64,000 bases of DNA. Origin: Limisphaera sp049537155 (GTDB lineage: Bacteria; Verrucomicrobiota; Verrucomicrobiia; Limisphaerales; Limisphaeraceae). Within the stretch, counting starts at the first letter, position 1. The number at the start of each line of letters is the position of its first letter. A program made the translations under genes and the position numbers. The notes beneath the pieces are model-generated. The model searched no databases. It was not told the origin of the DNA and saw only the letters and a list, made by a program, of their open reading frames with translations. Below, piece by piece: positions 25,812-36,857 of this stretch. Where the stretch lies: assembly GCF_049537155.1 (NCBI RefSeq), contig NZ_JBMVQZ010000002.1:248001-312000 (forward strand). Reading direction: 5' to 3'.

Positions 25812-28800
25812 ATGAGCACCAAAAAGTTTGTCACCGTGGACGGCAACGAGGCCGTTGCGCATGTGAGTTATCGCCTCAACGAGGTGATGTGCATTTATCC
25901 GATCACACCCTCGTCGCCGATGGCGGAGTGGTGTGATCAATGGACGGCGGAGGGGCGGCGGAACCTGTGGGGCACGATCCCGACGGTCGTGGAGATGCAG
26001 AGTGAGGGCGGGGCGGCCGGCGCGCTGCACGGTGCCTTGCAAACCGGGGCGCTGGCCACGACGTTCACGGCCTCGCAGGGGCTGTTGTTGAAGATCCCCA
26101 ACATGTACAAGATCGCGGGCGAATTGTTGCCCACGGTGATTCATGTCAGTGCCCGGACGGTGGCGACGCATGCGCTGTCCATTTTCGGGGATCACAGCGA
26201 CATCATGGCGGCGCGGGCGACGGGTTTTGCGATGTTGGGGTCGGCCTCGGTGCAGGAGGCGATGGATTTTGCGCTGGTGGCGCAGGCGGCGACGTTCCGG
26301 GCGCGGGTGCCTTTTGTGCATTTCTTCGACGGGTTTCGCACCTCGCACGAGGTGCAGAAGATCGAGATGATCCCGGACGACGTGATGTTGTCGCTGATGG
26401 ACCTGGAGGCGGTGGAGGCGCACCGGAAGCGGGCGTTGTCGCCGGATCATCCGGTGTTGCGGGGCACGGCGCAGAATCCGGACGCCTATTTCCAGGCGCG
26501 GGAGGCGGCCAACCCGTTTTATCTGGCGTGTCCGGATATCGTGCAGAAGGTGATGGACGAGCTGGCGGCCAAGGTGGGCCGGCAGTATCACCTGTTCGAT
26601 TACGTGGGGGCGCCGGATGCGGAGCGGGTGATCGTGTTGATGGGCTCGGGTTGTGAAACGGCGCACGAGACGGTGGATTACCTGGTGGAGCGGGGTGAAA
26701 AGGTCGGGCTGGTGAAGGTGCGGTTGTTCCGCCCCTTCGATGTCCGGAGGTTCGTGGCCGCCCTGCCGCCCACGGTGAAGGCGATTGCGGTGCTGGACCG
26801 GACGAAGGAACCCGGCTCGGCCGGCGAACCGCTCTATCAGGATTGCGTGGCGGCGTTGCTGGAGGCGCAGCAGAACGGCTGGGCGAACTTCGGGCGGATG
26901 CCGCGTGTGGTGGGTGGCCGGTACGGGCTGTCGTCGAAGGAGTTCACGCCGGCCATGGTGAGGGCCGTGTTCGACAATCTGGCCGCCGAGGTGCCGAAGA
27001 ACCACTTCACGGTGGGCATTCAGGACGACGTCACCCACACGAGCCTGGCGTACGATCCGAATTTTTCCACGGAGAGCGACGACGTGGTGCGGGCGCTGTT
27101 CTACGGGCTGGGTTCGGACGGCACGGTGGGTGCGAACAAGAACTCGATCAAGATCATCGGCGAGGAGACGGACAACTACGCGCAGGGTTACTTCGTGTAC
27201 GACTCGAAGAAGTCGGGTTCGATGACCATCTCGCACCTGCGTTTCGGGCCGCGTCCCATCCGGTCCACCTACCTGATCAGCCGGGCCAACTTCGTGGCCT
27301 GCCATCAGCCGGTCTTTCTGGAACGGTACGACGTGACCGAACCGCTGGTGGAGGGTGGTACATTCCTGCTGAACACGCCGTACGGCCCGGACGAGGTGTG
27401 GGACCATCTGCCGCGCGTGGTGCAGGAGGGATTGATCCGCAAGAAGGCGCGGTTCTTTGTCATTGACGCCACGCGCGTGGCGCGCGAAAGCGGCATGGGC
27501 GGGCGGATCAACACCATCATGCAGGTCTGTTTCTTCGCCCTGGCGGGGGTGTTGCCGCGGGAGGAGGCCATCGAGAAGATCAAGGAGGCGATCCGCAAGA
27601 CCTACGGTCGGAAGGGCGAGGAGGTGGTCCAGAAGAACATCCGTGCGGTGGAAAACGCCCTGGCCAACCTGCACGAGGTGCGGGTTCCCGACCGGGTCAC
27701 CAGCACGCGCGAGCTGCGCGGGGGAGTGACGGATGACGCGCCCGAGTTCGTGCGGAACGTGTTGGGCAGGCTGGCGCTCAATCGCGGGGACGAGCTGCCG
27801 GTGAGCGCGTTTCCGGTGGACGGCACGTTCCCGACCGGCACCGCCCGGTACGAGAAACGGAACATCGCCCTGGAAGTGCCGGTGTGGGACGAGAAGGTTT
27901 GCATCCAGTGCGCCAAGTGCGTGGCGATCTGTCCCCACGCCACCATCCGGATGAAGGTGTACGAGCCCAAGTACCTGGAGAACGCGCCGCCGACCTTCAA
28001 GAGCACCGACGCGCGCAATCCGGACTGGAAAGGGATGAAGTTCACACTGCAGGTGGCGGTGGAGGACTGCACGGGATGCGCGCTCTGCGTGGAGGTCTGC
28101 CCCGCGCGCAACAAGCAGGAACCGAAACTGAAGGCCATCAACATGCGGCCGCAGGCGCCGTTGCGGGAGCAGGAACGGGAGAACTGGGAGTTCTTCCTCC
28201 GCCTGCCGGAGGTGGACCGGCGCAAGGTCAAACTCACCCAGTTGCGCAGTCAACAGGTCCTGCCGCCGTTGTTCGAGTTCAGCGGTGCCTGCGCCGGCTG
28301 CGGCGAGACGCCGTACATCAAGATGCTGACCCAGTTGTTCGGGGACCGCTTGTTGATCGCCAACGCCACGGGATGCTCGTCCATCTACGGCGGCAACCTG
28401 CCCACCACGCCCTACACCGTGGACGCGCACGGCCGCGGGCCGGCCTGGTGCAACTCGTTGTTCGAGGACAACGCCGAATTCGGGTACGGTTTCCGGGTCA
28501 GTCTGGACAAGCAACGGGAGTTTGCGTGTGAGCTGGTACAAAGGCTGGCCCCGGTGTTGGGCGATGACCTCGTCAGGGAGCTCCTGGAGGGCAGTCGTGC
28601 GCGGGACGAGGCCGGCATTTACGAGCAGCGCGAGCGTGTGGCGGCCCTGAAGGAGAAGCTCCGGGGCCATGATTCACCGGAGGCCCGCCTGCTGCTGCCG
28701 ATCGCGGACACGCTCGTGCACAAGAGCGTCTGGATCGTGGGTGGGGACGGCTGGGCGTACGACATCGGCTACGGCGGCCTGGATCACGTGCTGGCCAACA

Positions 28801-29426
28801 ACCGCGACGTGAACGTGTTGGTGCTCGACACCGAGGTCTATTCGAACACGGGCGGTCAAATGTCCAAGGCCACGCCGCGCGGTGCGGTGGCCAAGTTCGC
28901 CGCGGCGGGCAAGACCATGCCCAAGAAGGACCTGGGCCTGATCTGCATGACCTACGGCCACATTTACGTCGCCAGTGTGGCCATGGGCGCCCGGGACGAG
29001 CACACGCTGCGGGCGTTCCTGGAGGCCGAGTCGTATCCCGGCCCCTCCATCATCATTGCCTACAGTCATTGCATTGCCCATGGCATTGCGCTCGACATGG
29101 GCGCCGGGGCGCGTCAGCAGAAGCTGCTGGTCGATTCCGGGCAGTGGCTGCTCTACCGCTACGATCCGCGGCGTGCGGCGGCCGGGGAGAACCCGCTGCA
29201 ACTGGATTCGCCCGCGGCGCGTGCGAAACTCGAAGAATACCTGCTCAGCGAGAACCGCTTCAAGATGCTGCTCAAGAGCCGGCCGGAGGAGGCGCGAAAG
29301 CTGTTCGAACAGGCGCAGCGCGATGTGGAGGCCCGTTGGAAGTTGTTTGCCTACCTGGCCTCGCGTCGCAACAACGGCAACGGCCAGCATCCCGAGCCCG
29401 CGGCGGTCTCCGCGACCACGGCCTGA
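25812..29426 (+). CDS. nifJ: pyruvate:ferredoxin (flavodoxin) oxidoreductase
   Basis: A 1204-residue single-chain enzyme that oxidises pyruvate to acetyl-CoA and CO2 and reduces ferredoxin or flavodoxin. The domains run in the usual order. The pyrimidine-binding domain starts at YPITPSSPMAEWCDQW and VVEMQSEGGAAGALHGAL. A gamma-like domain follows. The 2[4Fe-4S] ferredoxin domain has CIQCAKCVAICPH (about residue 697) and CTGCALCVEVCPA (about 753). The C-terminal TPP domain has GACAGCGETPYIK (about 826) and GGDGWAYDIGYGG (about 978), with SNTGGQ. The length matches the family. ATG 25812 gives the standard start. It points to low-oxygen or fermentative use of pyruvate, alongside the pyruvate carboxylase gene. 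The next gene is a frequent partner. Confidence 0.97.
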   Translation: MSTKKFVTVDGNEAVAHVSYRLNEVMCIYPITPSSPMAEWCDQWTAEGRRNLWGTIPTVVEMQSEGGAAGALHGALQTGALATTFTASQGLLLKIPNMYKIAGELLPTVIHVSARTVATHALSIFGDHSDIMAARATGFAMLGSASVQEAMDFALVAQAATFRARVPFVHFFDGFRTSHEVQKIEMIPDDVMLSLMDLEAVEAHRKRALSPDHPVLRGTAQNPDAYFQAREAANPFYLACPDIVQKVMDELAAKVGRQYHLFDYVGAPDAERVIVLMGSGCETAHETVDYLVERGEKVGLVKVRLFRPFDVRRFVAALPPTVKAIAVLDRTKEPGSAGEPLYQDCVAALLEAQQNGWANFGRMPRVVGGRYGLSSKEFTPAMVRAVFDNLAAEVPKNHFTVGIQDDVTHTSLAYDPNFSTESDDVVRALFYGLGSDGTVGANKNSIKIIGEETDNYAQGYFVYDSKKSGSMTISHLRFGPRPIRSTYLISRANFVACHQPVFLERYDVTEPLVEGGTFLLNTPYGPDEVWDHLPRVVQEGLIRKKARFFVIDATRVARESGMGGRINTIMQVCFFALAGVLPREEAIEKIKEAIRKTYGRKGEEVVQKNIRAVENALANLHEVRVPDRVTSTRELRGGVTDDAPEFVRNVLGRLALNRGDELPVSAFPVDGTFPTGTARYEKRNIALEVPVWDEKVCIQCAKCVAICPHATIRMKVYEPKYLENAPPTFKSTDARNPDWKGMKFTLQVAVEDCTGCALCVEVCPARNKQEPKLKAINMRPQAPLREQERENWEFFLRLPEVDRRKVKLTQLRSQQVLPPLFEFSGACAGCGETPYIKMLTQLFGDRLLIANATGCSSIYGGNLPTTPYTVDAHGRGPAWCNSLFEDNAEFGYGFRVSLDKQREFACELVQRLAPVLGDDLVRELLEGSRARDEAGIYEQRERVAALKEKLRGHDSPEARLLLPIADTLVHKSVWIVGGDGWAYDIGYGGLDHVLANNRDVNVLVLDTEVYSNTGGQMSKATPRGAVAKFAAAGKTMPKKDLGLICMTYGHIYVASVAMGARDEHTLRAFLEAESYPGPSIIIAYSHCIAHGIALDMGAGARQQKLLVDSGQWLLYRYDPRRAAAGENPLQLDSPAARAKLEEYLLSENRFKMLLKSRPEEARKLFEQAQRDVEARWKLFAYLASRRNNGNGQHPEPAAVSATTA

Positions 29427-29501
29427 TCGGTGTGAGGGTGCGGCGGCGCCCTGCCGGCGCGCCGCCGCGCCGATGCCAACCCATCCACGCACGGGAAAAC
29501 C

Positions 29502-30512
29502 ATGGACCTGAAGACGACCTATCTGGGCATCCCGCTGGAGCACCCGCTGGTGCCCTCGGCGGGACCGTTGACGGAAAAACTGGACGACTTGAAACGCCTC
29601 GAAGACGCCGGCGCAGCCGCCGTGGTGTTGCACTCGTTGTTCGAGGAACAGCTGCGGCTCGAAAGCGCGGAGCTGGATTATCATTTGTCCCACGGGGTGG
29701 AAAGTTACCCCGAGGCGCTCACCTATTTCCCGGAGCCGTCGGATTTCCGGCTCGGTCCGGAGGACTATCTGGAGCTGATCGCCGGGGCCAAGAAGGCCCT
29801 GCAAATCCCGGTCATTGCCAGTCTCAACGGCTCCACGCTCGGGGGTTGGACGGAATACGCCCGCAAGATGCAGGAGGCCGGCGCCGACGCGCTGGAGTTG
29901 AACATTTACAACATCCCGACCGATCCGGACCGGAGTTCGGCCGAGATCGAGGACGATTATGTGGAGATCGTGCGCGCGGTGCGCAGCGCCGTTACGATCC
30001 CGGTGGCGGTGAAGGTCAGTCCGTTTTTCACGAACTTTGCCCACGTGGCCAAGCGGCTGGTCGCCGCCGGCGCCAACGGGCTGGTGCTGTTCAACCGGTT
30101 TTATCAGCCGGACATTGACCTGGAAACGCTGGAAATCCGGCCGAACGTGCTGTTGAGCACGCCCATGGCCATGCGGTTGCCGTTGCGCTGGATTGCCATC
30201 CTCTACGGGCGCCTGAACGCCAGCCTGGCGGCGACCAGTGGTGTGCACCGTGCGACCGACGCCATCAAACTGCTGATGGCTGGGGCCGACGTGACCATGA
30301 TGTGCTCGGCCCTGTTGCGGCACGGACACCGCCATCTGGGGACGGTCAAACGCGACCTGATTGCCTGGCTGGAGGAGCACGAGTACGAATCGGTGGCCCA
30401 GTTGAAGGGCAGCATGAGCCAGAAGAACTGTCCGGATCCCAGTGCGTTCGAACGGGCCCAGTACATGCGGGCCCTGACCACCTATCCGATCCCACCGTTC
30501 CACGGCTCCTGA
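29502..30512 (+). CDS. dihydroorotate dehydrogenase-like FMN protein next to nifJ
   Basis: A 336-residue TIM-barrel protein of the dihydroorotate dehydrogenase superfamily, but of the side branch found next to pyruvate:ferredoxin oxidoreductase genes and usually labelled only dehydrogenase-like. Visible features are the N-terminal NPLVPSAGPLTE-like strand (EHPLVPSAGPLTEKLDDLKRL), IPVIASLNGSTLGGW, ALELNIYNIPTDP, VAVKVSPFFTNF and NGLVLFNRFYQPDIDLETL. These suggest an FMN site. No PyrK-like partner is near, so pyrimidine synthesis should not be assumed; a redox role with ferredoxin is possible. ATG 29502 follows nifJ by 75 bases, so they may form one operon. Confidence 0.85.
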   Translation: MDLKTTYLGIPLEHPLVPSAGPLTEKLDDLKRLEDAGAAAVVLHSLFEEQLRLESAELDYHLSHGVESYPEALTYFPEPSDFRLGPEDYLELIAGAKKALQIPVIASLNGSTLGGWTEYARKMQEAGADALELNIYNIPTDPDRSSAEIEDDYVEIVRAVRSAVTIPVAVKVSPFFTNFAHVAKRLVAAGANGLVLFNRFYQPDIDLETLEIRPNVLLSTPMAMRLPLRWIAILYGRLNASLAATSGVHRATDAIKLLMAGADVTMMCSALLRHGHRHLGTVKRDLIAWLEEHEYESVAQLKGSMSQKNCPDPSAFERAQYMRALTTYPIPPFHGS

Positions 30513-30632
30513 CGGATCCGGTCCGCACGGGAACGTGCATCCTGTCAAGCCCGCCGGCACGGGGCGGCTTGCTGGCAGGGCCGGGAGGTTTCGGTGCTGT
30601 GCGGTCGCCTTCGGCCCTGCTGTACTGGGCTC

Positions 30633-31433
30633 GTGGAAGTGATTCTGCGGCCTTCTGCAGAGGCGGCGGTCCGGCTGGTGGCCCGGATCGTGGCTCGTGA
30701 GCTGCGCGCGCGTCCGAACCTCGTTCTGGGGCTGGCCACCGGCCGGACCATGGAAGGCGTGTACCGCGAACTGATCCGGCTGCATCGGGAAGAGGGCCTG
30801 GATTTCTCCCGCTGCCGGACCTTCAACCTGGACGAGTACGCGGGGGTCCCGCCCACCGACGAGCGGTCTTTCCGGCACTGGATGCAGGAGCATTTTTTCC
30901 GCCACGTCAATTTGCGGCCGGAGAACGTGCATCTGCCGGACGGGATGGCGCCGGATCTGGAGGCCGAGTGCCGTCGTTACGAGGAGGCGATCCGTTCGGC
31001 GGGCGGGGTGGACCTGCAGCTGTTGGGCATCGGTGTGGCGGGGCACATCGGGTTCAACGAACCGTTGTCCTCGCTTCAATCGCGCACGCGGGTGAAGGCG
31101 CTCACACCGATGACGATCCGGCAGAATGCGGCCTGGTGCGGGGGCGAGGAGCGGGTGCCGCGGCGTGCCGTGACGATGGGTGTGGGGACGATCCTGGAGG
31201 CCCGGTGGTGTGTGTTGTTGGCGCTGGGCAGCGAGAAGGCGGAGGTGGTTGCGCGGGCGGTGGAGGGTCCGATCACCTCCATGGTGCCGGCCTCGGCGCT
31301 GCAGTTGCATCCGCGTTGCACCGTGATCCTGGACGAAGAAGCCGGGGGGCGCCTGGCCCTGAAGGAGTACTGTCGCTGGCTGTTCGAGAACGAGCCGGAA
31401 TGGGACGCGTTCCGGCGCGAGGACCGGCCCTGA
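30633..31433 (+). CDS. nagB: glucosamine-6-phosphate deaminase, Ala at a ring-opening residue
   Basis: A 266-residue NagB, which converts glucosamine 6-phosphate to fructose 6-phosphate and ammonia. The length equals that of the Escherichia coli enzyme when read from GTG 30633 (VEVILRPSAEAA). The catalytic Asp of FNLDEYAG is Asp67, equal to Asp72. The ring-opening segment reads GIGVAGHIGFNEP: His138 and Glu143 are kept, but the residue matching Asp141 is Ala136. This site varies in some family members, so activity is still likely. The frame is also open to an ATG at 30594, but GTG gives the better family N-terminus. It is convergent with the cytochrome gene, with stop codons four bases apart. 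Confidence 0.9.
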   Translation: MEVILRPSAEAAVRLVARIVARELRARPNLVLGLATGRTMEGVYRELIRLHREEGLDFSRCRTFNLDEYAGVPPTDERSFRHWMQEHFFRHVNLRPENVHLPDGMAPDLEAECRRYEEAIRSAGGVDLQLLGIGVAGHIGFNEPLSSLQSRTRVKALTPMTIRQNAAWCGGEERVPRRAVTMGVGTILEARWCVLLALGSEKAEVVARAVEGPITSMVPASALQLHPRCTVILDEEAGGRLALKEYCRWLFENEPEWDAFRREDRP

Positions 31434-31437
31434 TGGT

Positions 31438-33747
31438 TCAGGGCCCGGAGGCGTCGGGACCGGCGCGAAGCAGGGCCCGGACCTCCGGTGTGTCCAGACC
31501 GAGCTCCCTCGCCCGAGCAGCAGCGGCGCGGGTCTCCGGCCATCGGCCGAGACGTGCCAGGACGGTGGCGCGGGCGAAGGGCACGCGCGGGTTTCGGGGT
31601 TCCAGACTCTCGGCGCGGAGGAGGGCCTGAAGGGCGGCCTCGATCCGGCCGTGGGCGGCGCGGGCCAGGCCGAGGTTGTACCAGGCGGCGGCGTGGCGCG
31701 GGTCCAGCTTCACAGCCTTTTCCAAGGCCTCGAGTGACCGGGCCGGGTTGCCGGCTTCGTTCCAGGCCAGGCCCAGCCGGAAATGGACCTCGGCGTTCGT
31801 GGGGGCCCGTTCCGCGGCGGCTTCCAAGTGGGCGACCGCGGCGGCCGGATCGCCGAGTGCGCTCAGGACGGTGGCCAGCGCCAGCCGCGGAGCAACGGAA
31901 GAGGGATCCCAGGCCACGGCCTGCTCGAGCGCCTGTCGGGCCCGCTCCGGCTGTTGCCGATCCCAGGAGTAGAGGCCGAGCCGGAACTGTCCCCATGGCT
32001 GGTCGGCGTGGTATTCCAGGTGGTCCAGCAGCTCGGCTTCTGCCGGATGGCCCGGCTCGAGAGACGCTCGCAGGGCCCAGGCGGCTGCCACGCGGACACT
32101 GCGGGTGGTGTCGTTCAGGGCGGCACGCAGCAGACCTTCGGTGCCGGGTATTCGCCGGTCCAGGGCCTGTTCCAGCGCGTGGACGGCTCCCAGTCGGACG
32201 AGGGGAGAGACCTCGCACACGGCTTGGGAGAGTGCGGTTTGCACGGGGCTGTGTTCGGCGTATTGGCCGAGGAACTGCACGAGGACCGCCCGCCAATAGG
32301 CGTTCGTCTCCCACTGCAGACACTCCAGGAGGGCCTGCCAGGCGTCGGGTTCACCGGCTCGGGCAGCCACCACCGCGCCGGTGCGACGGCGCGTGGCGGT
32401 GAACCTTTCCTCGCGGTACCAGTTTCGGACGTGTTGAAGGGACCAGTCGGCGGTTTGATTGGTGTGGCAGCGGTTGCAGGCGTTGGGTATGCCGTGGCGC
32501 ACGGTCAACCACGGGTCCGGCAGGGTGAAACCGTGATCATGACGCGGGTGCCGTTGCATGTACAAGGTGACCGGCATGTGACATTGGACGCATTGATCGC
32601 CGGGAGAGCTGGGCGGGTGATGGGAATGCTTCAAGGGATCCACCGCCGGGGCGCGCGGGTGCCGGCCCGTGGCATGGCAGGAGAGGCAGAGTGAGTTGCC
32701 GGTTTGACGGACCCGGCCGGTATGAGGGTTGTGACAGTCGGTGCAGCGGACGCCCGCGTCGTGCATCCGGCTGCCAAGGAAGGCGGCCCATTCAAAGTTC
32801 TCGTCTCGCACCTGCCCGTCGGGATGGAAGGTCTCGCGGGCGTCCACCATGGCCGGGAGGTAGTGGTCTTCGAACTGCCCGCCGGGCCGGAAGGTGCCGG
32901 TCAGTTCGGTGCGACGACTGTGGCAGCTGGCACAGGTGTCGAACGTCCGGCGGGTTTCCGGCGCGGGCAGGGTGGGATCCGGCATGCTTCCGGGATGTTG
33001 TTGCTGCCACAGGACGTGGTCGCGCATGGGGCCGTGGCAGGCCTCACAACCCACCCCGCGTTCGGCCAGGGTCGTGGCGTAGCGATCCGTGGCGGGGTCG
33101 TAGTTCTTGCGCACGGCGGTGTTGTGGCACTGTGCGCACATGGAGTTCCAGTTCATGCCGCGGCCGGTCCAGTGCCCCCACTCGCCCGGAAGCCGTTCAT
33201 CCGTCCCGAAGACGTGGAACCAATCCCGGCGGATGGGATCGTGGGCAACGGGGGTCATTTGGAGGCGTCCGCCGGGCGCAGGCACGAGGTATTGGACCAG
33301 TGCCCGGACCCCGAGGGCGCGGAGCACCGGGTAGGTCCGGTCCGCTCCGTTGGACGCCGTCACGGTGAGGCTGAAGGCCCCGTTGGTGAGGCGGAGGAGG
33401 AAGCTTTCGTGAGAGAGGGCGATCTGCCGGGGTGGGTCGAAGGCCTCGGCATCCCGGACCGGATGGAGAGGGCGCTCGGCCCGGGCGTGGTGGGAGTAGA
33501 GCCATTCGTCGTAGGCGCTTCGATGGCAGCTTGCGCAGGCGTGTGAACCGGCGTAGCGGGCGAACTCGGCCCGGTCGGGTCCGGCGGGGCGCGGCGCAGA
33601 GTCCGGCGCCTGCGAGGTGAGGCCGGTGCGCGGCATGGGAGAGCCAGGAAGGATGAGCCAGACCAGGGCCGCCGCGAGCGCCCGCCATGGGGGGAAGGGG
33701 CGGTCGTACGGTTGAACGCCCCGGCGGTTTGCGCCCGTGTGTTTCAT
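31438..33747 (-). CDS. octaheme c-type cytochrome fused to HEAT/TPR-like repeats
   Basis: An exported protein of about 769 residues. An N-terminal hydrophobic signal (ALAAALVWLILPG) precedes a heme domain with eight CxxCH motifs: CASCH (about residue 71), CAQCH, CEACH, CASCH, CTDCH, CLSCH, CVQCH and CNRCH (last near 422). The spacing and the HACASCH start recall the cytochrome c554/multiheme class. After about residue 440 come HEAT-like helices (LVRLGAVHALEQAL, VRVAAAWALRASL), and from about residue 570 at least four TPR units (AEVHFRLGLAWNEAGNPARSLEALEKAV, AAWYNLGLARAAHGRIEAALQALL). Periplasmic location is inferred. The repeat half probably binds a partner or assembles the protein. Substrate and electron partners are unknown. 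ATG 33747 is chosen because it leads into the signal; ATG 33780 is also in frame. Confidence 0.87.
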   Translation of the reverse strand: MKHTGANRRGVQPYDRPFPPWRALAAALVWLILPGSPMPRTGLTSQAPDSAPRPAGPDRAEFARYAGSHACASCHRSAYDEWLYSHHARAERPLHPVRDAEAFDPPRQIALSHESFLLRLTNGAFSLTVTASNGADRTYPVLRALGVRALVQYLVPAPGGRLQMTPVAHDPIRRDWFHVFGTDERLPGEWGHWTGRGMNWNSMCAQCHNTAVRKNYDPATDRYATTLAERGVGCEACHGPMRDHVLWQQQHPGSMPDPTLPAPETRRTFDTCASCHSRRTELTGTFRPGGQFEDHYLPAMVDARETFHPDGQVRDENFEWAAFLGSRMHDAGVRCTDCHNPHTGRVRQTGNSLCLSCHATGRHPRAPAVDPLKHSHHPPSSPGDQCVQCHMPVTLYMQRHPRHDHGFTLPDPWLTVRHGIPNACNRCHTNQTADWSLQHVRNWYREERFTATRRRTGAVVAARAGEPDAWQALLECLQWETNAYWRAVLVQFLGQYAEHSPVQTALSQAVCEVSPLVRLGAVHALEQALDRRIPGTEGLLRAALNDTTRSVRVAAAWALRASLEPGHPAEAELLDHLEYHADQPWGQFRLGLYSWDRQQPERARQALEQAVAWDPSSVAPRLALATVLSALGDPAAAVAHLEAAAERAPTNAEVHFRLGLAWNEAGNPARSLEALEKAVKLDPRHAAAWYNLGLARAAHGRIEAALQALLRAESLEPRNPRVPFARATVLARLGRWPETRAAAARARELGLDTPEVRALLRAGPDASGP

Positions 33748-34026
33748 GCGTCCGGCGGTGTGCGAATTGCCCGCCTGCACGTGCCGGAGGATAGAGAGGA
33801 ACCGGATGCGATGCCAGCAACGGGGCGAGCCGGCCGCCGCCGGGCCGGCAGGGCGACGGGGCCCGGATCCGGTCGGTCGCGGCGACCGCCGGCGGGGTGT
33901 GGGTTGGGAGGGCGGGGACGGGACGGATCAGGTCGGGGGGAGTCGGGAGGTGACGGGTGACGCGCCGGGGGTCGGGTTGGAAAAGGCGTGCGCGAACGGG
34001 GCGGATCTTGTAGGTTTTGAATCGCC

Positions 34027-34902
34027 ATGCCGGTTCAGGTCAGTTCCGGTGATCCCCACGCGGTGGCTGCCGTGGTGCAGGCGGTGTATGCGGAGATGTT
34101 TCCGGATGGGGATCCGTTGTTTGTCTCTCGTGGGTTTGCCTGGGCGGTGCAGGCGTTTCGGGGGGAGCTGCCGGGATATCAACCGGCGGATACGGAATAC
34201 CATGATCTGGAGCACACGCTGCGCGAGACCCTCTGTTTTGCGCGTCTGTTGCTGGGCCGGCATCGGGCCGGGGTGGAGCCGCGGCTGACGCGTCGTTGTT
34301 TCGAGCTCGGGTTGCTGGCGGTGTTGTTTCATGACACGGGGTATTTGAAGCGCGAGGGTGACGAGGAGGGGACAGGGGCGAAGTACACGCTGGTGCACGT
34401 TCATCGGAGTGCGGAGTTCGCACGGAGCTTTTTGGAAGCGCAGGGCTATGGCGAGGCGGACGTGCGCGCGGTGCAGAACATGATCCTGTGCACCGGGGCG
34501 GACGCGCAACCGGCGCGGTTGCCGTTCGAGAACGAGCAGGAACGTCTGGTGGGTTGCGCGCTGGGCACGGCCGATGTGCTGGCGCAGATGGCGGCGGAGG
34601 ATTATCTGGAGAAGCTGCCGGCGTTGTACGCTGAGTTCGCCGAGGCGGCGGCCTACGCGCAGGATCCGGAAAGTTACGTGGCGTCGTACCGGAGTCCGGA
34701 GGATTTGCTGCGTCGGACACCCGCCTTCTGGGAGAACTGGGCCAAACCGCGGTTGGAACGGGAGTTTCTGGGGATGTACCGCTTTCTCAACGATCCGTAT
34801 CCGGACGGTCCGAACGAGTATCTGGCGCGGATCGAGGCCCACATGGCGCGGTTGCGAGAGCAATTCGGCGGGGCTGCAGGGGCCGCAGGGGCCGGGGCGT
34901 GA
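34027..34902 (+). CDS. HD-domain metal-dependent phosphohydrolase family protein
   Basis: A 291-residue protein with an HD-type metal-binding core: YHDLEHTLRETL, then LAVLFHDTGYL with the HD pair, then HVHRSAEFARSFL and an Asp further on (GTADVLAQMAAEDYL). The order H...HD...H...D is that of nucleotide or phosphate monoester hydrolases related to PDEase and dGTPase folds. No signal peptide or extra sensor domain is seen, so it is probably a soluble enzyme. Its C-terminal 15 residues are an Ala/Gly tail. The substrate is not recognisable. The start at ATG 34027 gives a clean N-terminus, and no co-directional neighbour is close. Confidence 0.75.
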   Translation: MPVQVSSGDPHAVAAVVQAVYAEMFPDGDPLFVSRGFAWAVQAFRGELPGYQPADTEYHDLEHTLRETLCFARLLLGRHRAGVEPRLTRRCFELGLLAVLFHDTGYLKREGDEEGTGAKYTLVHVHRSAEFARSFLEAQGYGEADVRAVQNMILCTGADAQPARLPFENEQERLVGCALGTADVLAQMAAEDYLEKLPALYAEFAEAAAYAQDPESYVASYRSPEDLLRRTPAFWENWAKPRLEREFLGMYRFLNDPYPDGPNEYLARIEAHMARLREQFGGAAGAAGAGA

Positions 34903-34946
34903 GGCTCGGCCGGGGCGCCCGGGCGGGAAAACGGTGCGGGCAGGTG

Positions 34947-36404
<1,458 letters not shown>

Positions 36405-36407
36405 GCT

Positions 36408-36833
36408 TCAGGCCACGGAATGGCGGCGATACAGGTTGGCGACGAAATGCGGCTGCTGGGCGGCCGGCCGCGGCAGGTGTTCGGACGGCAGCAATCCCCG
36501 GCCCAGCAGGGCCTGTCGGTTCTCCCGATCCAACTGGAGGATCCGCATCAGCATGGTTTGGATTTCGTCGGTCAGGGCGCGCAGCTCGGTGGAGACATGG
36601 GGGCCCGGCGCACCGCCGTCCCGCCTGTGCCCGCGCCACCGCCGAAGGTCAGTCAACGCCTTCTCCAACCGCGGAAGCAAGTCCTTTCTACGCCTGTAAA
36701 AGAGAAATGCCGGATAATCCCGCGCGTTGCCCAGGCACTGTTGCTCCTCCCGGTAGAGCTGCAGGACCTCTTCGCAGAGGGCCCGGTATTCCAGGAGCGT
36801 GGTTCGGAGTTCGTCGGGTGGGGGTGCCGTCAT
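36408..36833 (-). CDS. small helical protein of unknown function
   Basis: A 141-residue soluble protein that I do not recognise. It is mostly charged, amphipathic helix with heptad-like spacing (TLLEYRALCEEVLQLYREEQQ, then LPRLEKALTDLRRW, then RALTDEIQTMLMRILQLDRENRQALL), a pattern seen in FlgN-like export chaperones and other coiled-coil adaptors. That similarity is only general. A Pro-rich bend separates the two helical halves. It sits three bases before the sigma-54 regulator start and 24 bases after the TPR gene, so it is very probably part of the same transcript. The start at ATG 36833 is well placed. Confidence 0.7.
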   Translation of the reverse strand: MTAPPPDELRTTLLEYRALCEEVLQLYREEQQCLGNARDYPAFLFYRRRKDLLPRLEKALTDLRRWRGHRRDGGAPGPHVSTELRALTDEIQTMLMRILQLDRENRQALLGRGLLPSEHLPRPAAQQPHFVANLYRRHSVA

Positions 36834-36857
36834 GGGACCGTTTCGAGTTGGGGTTGT

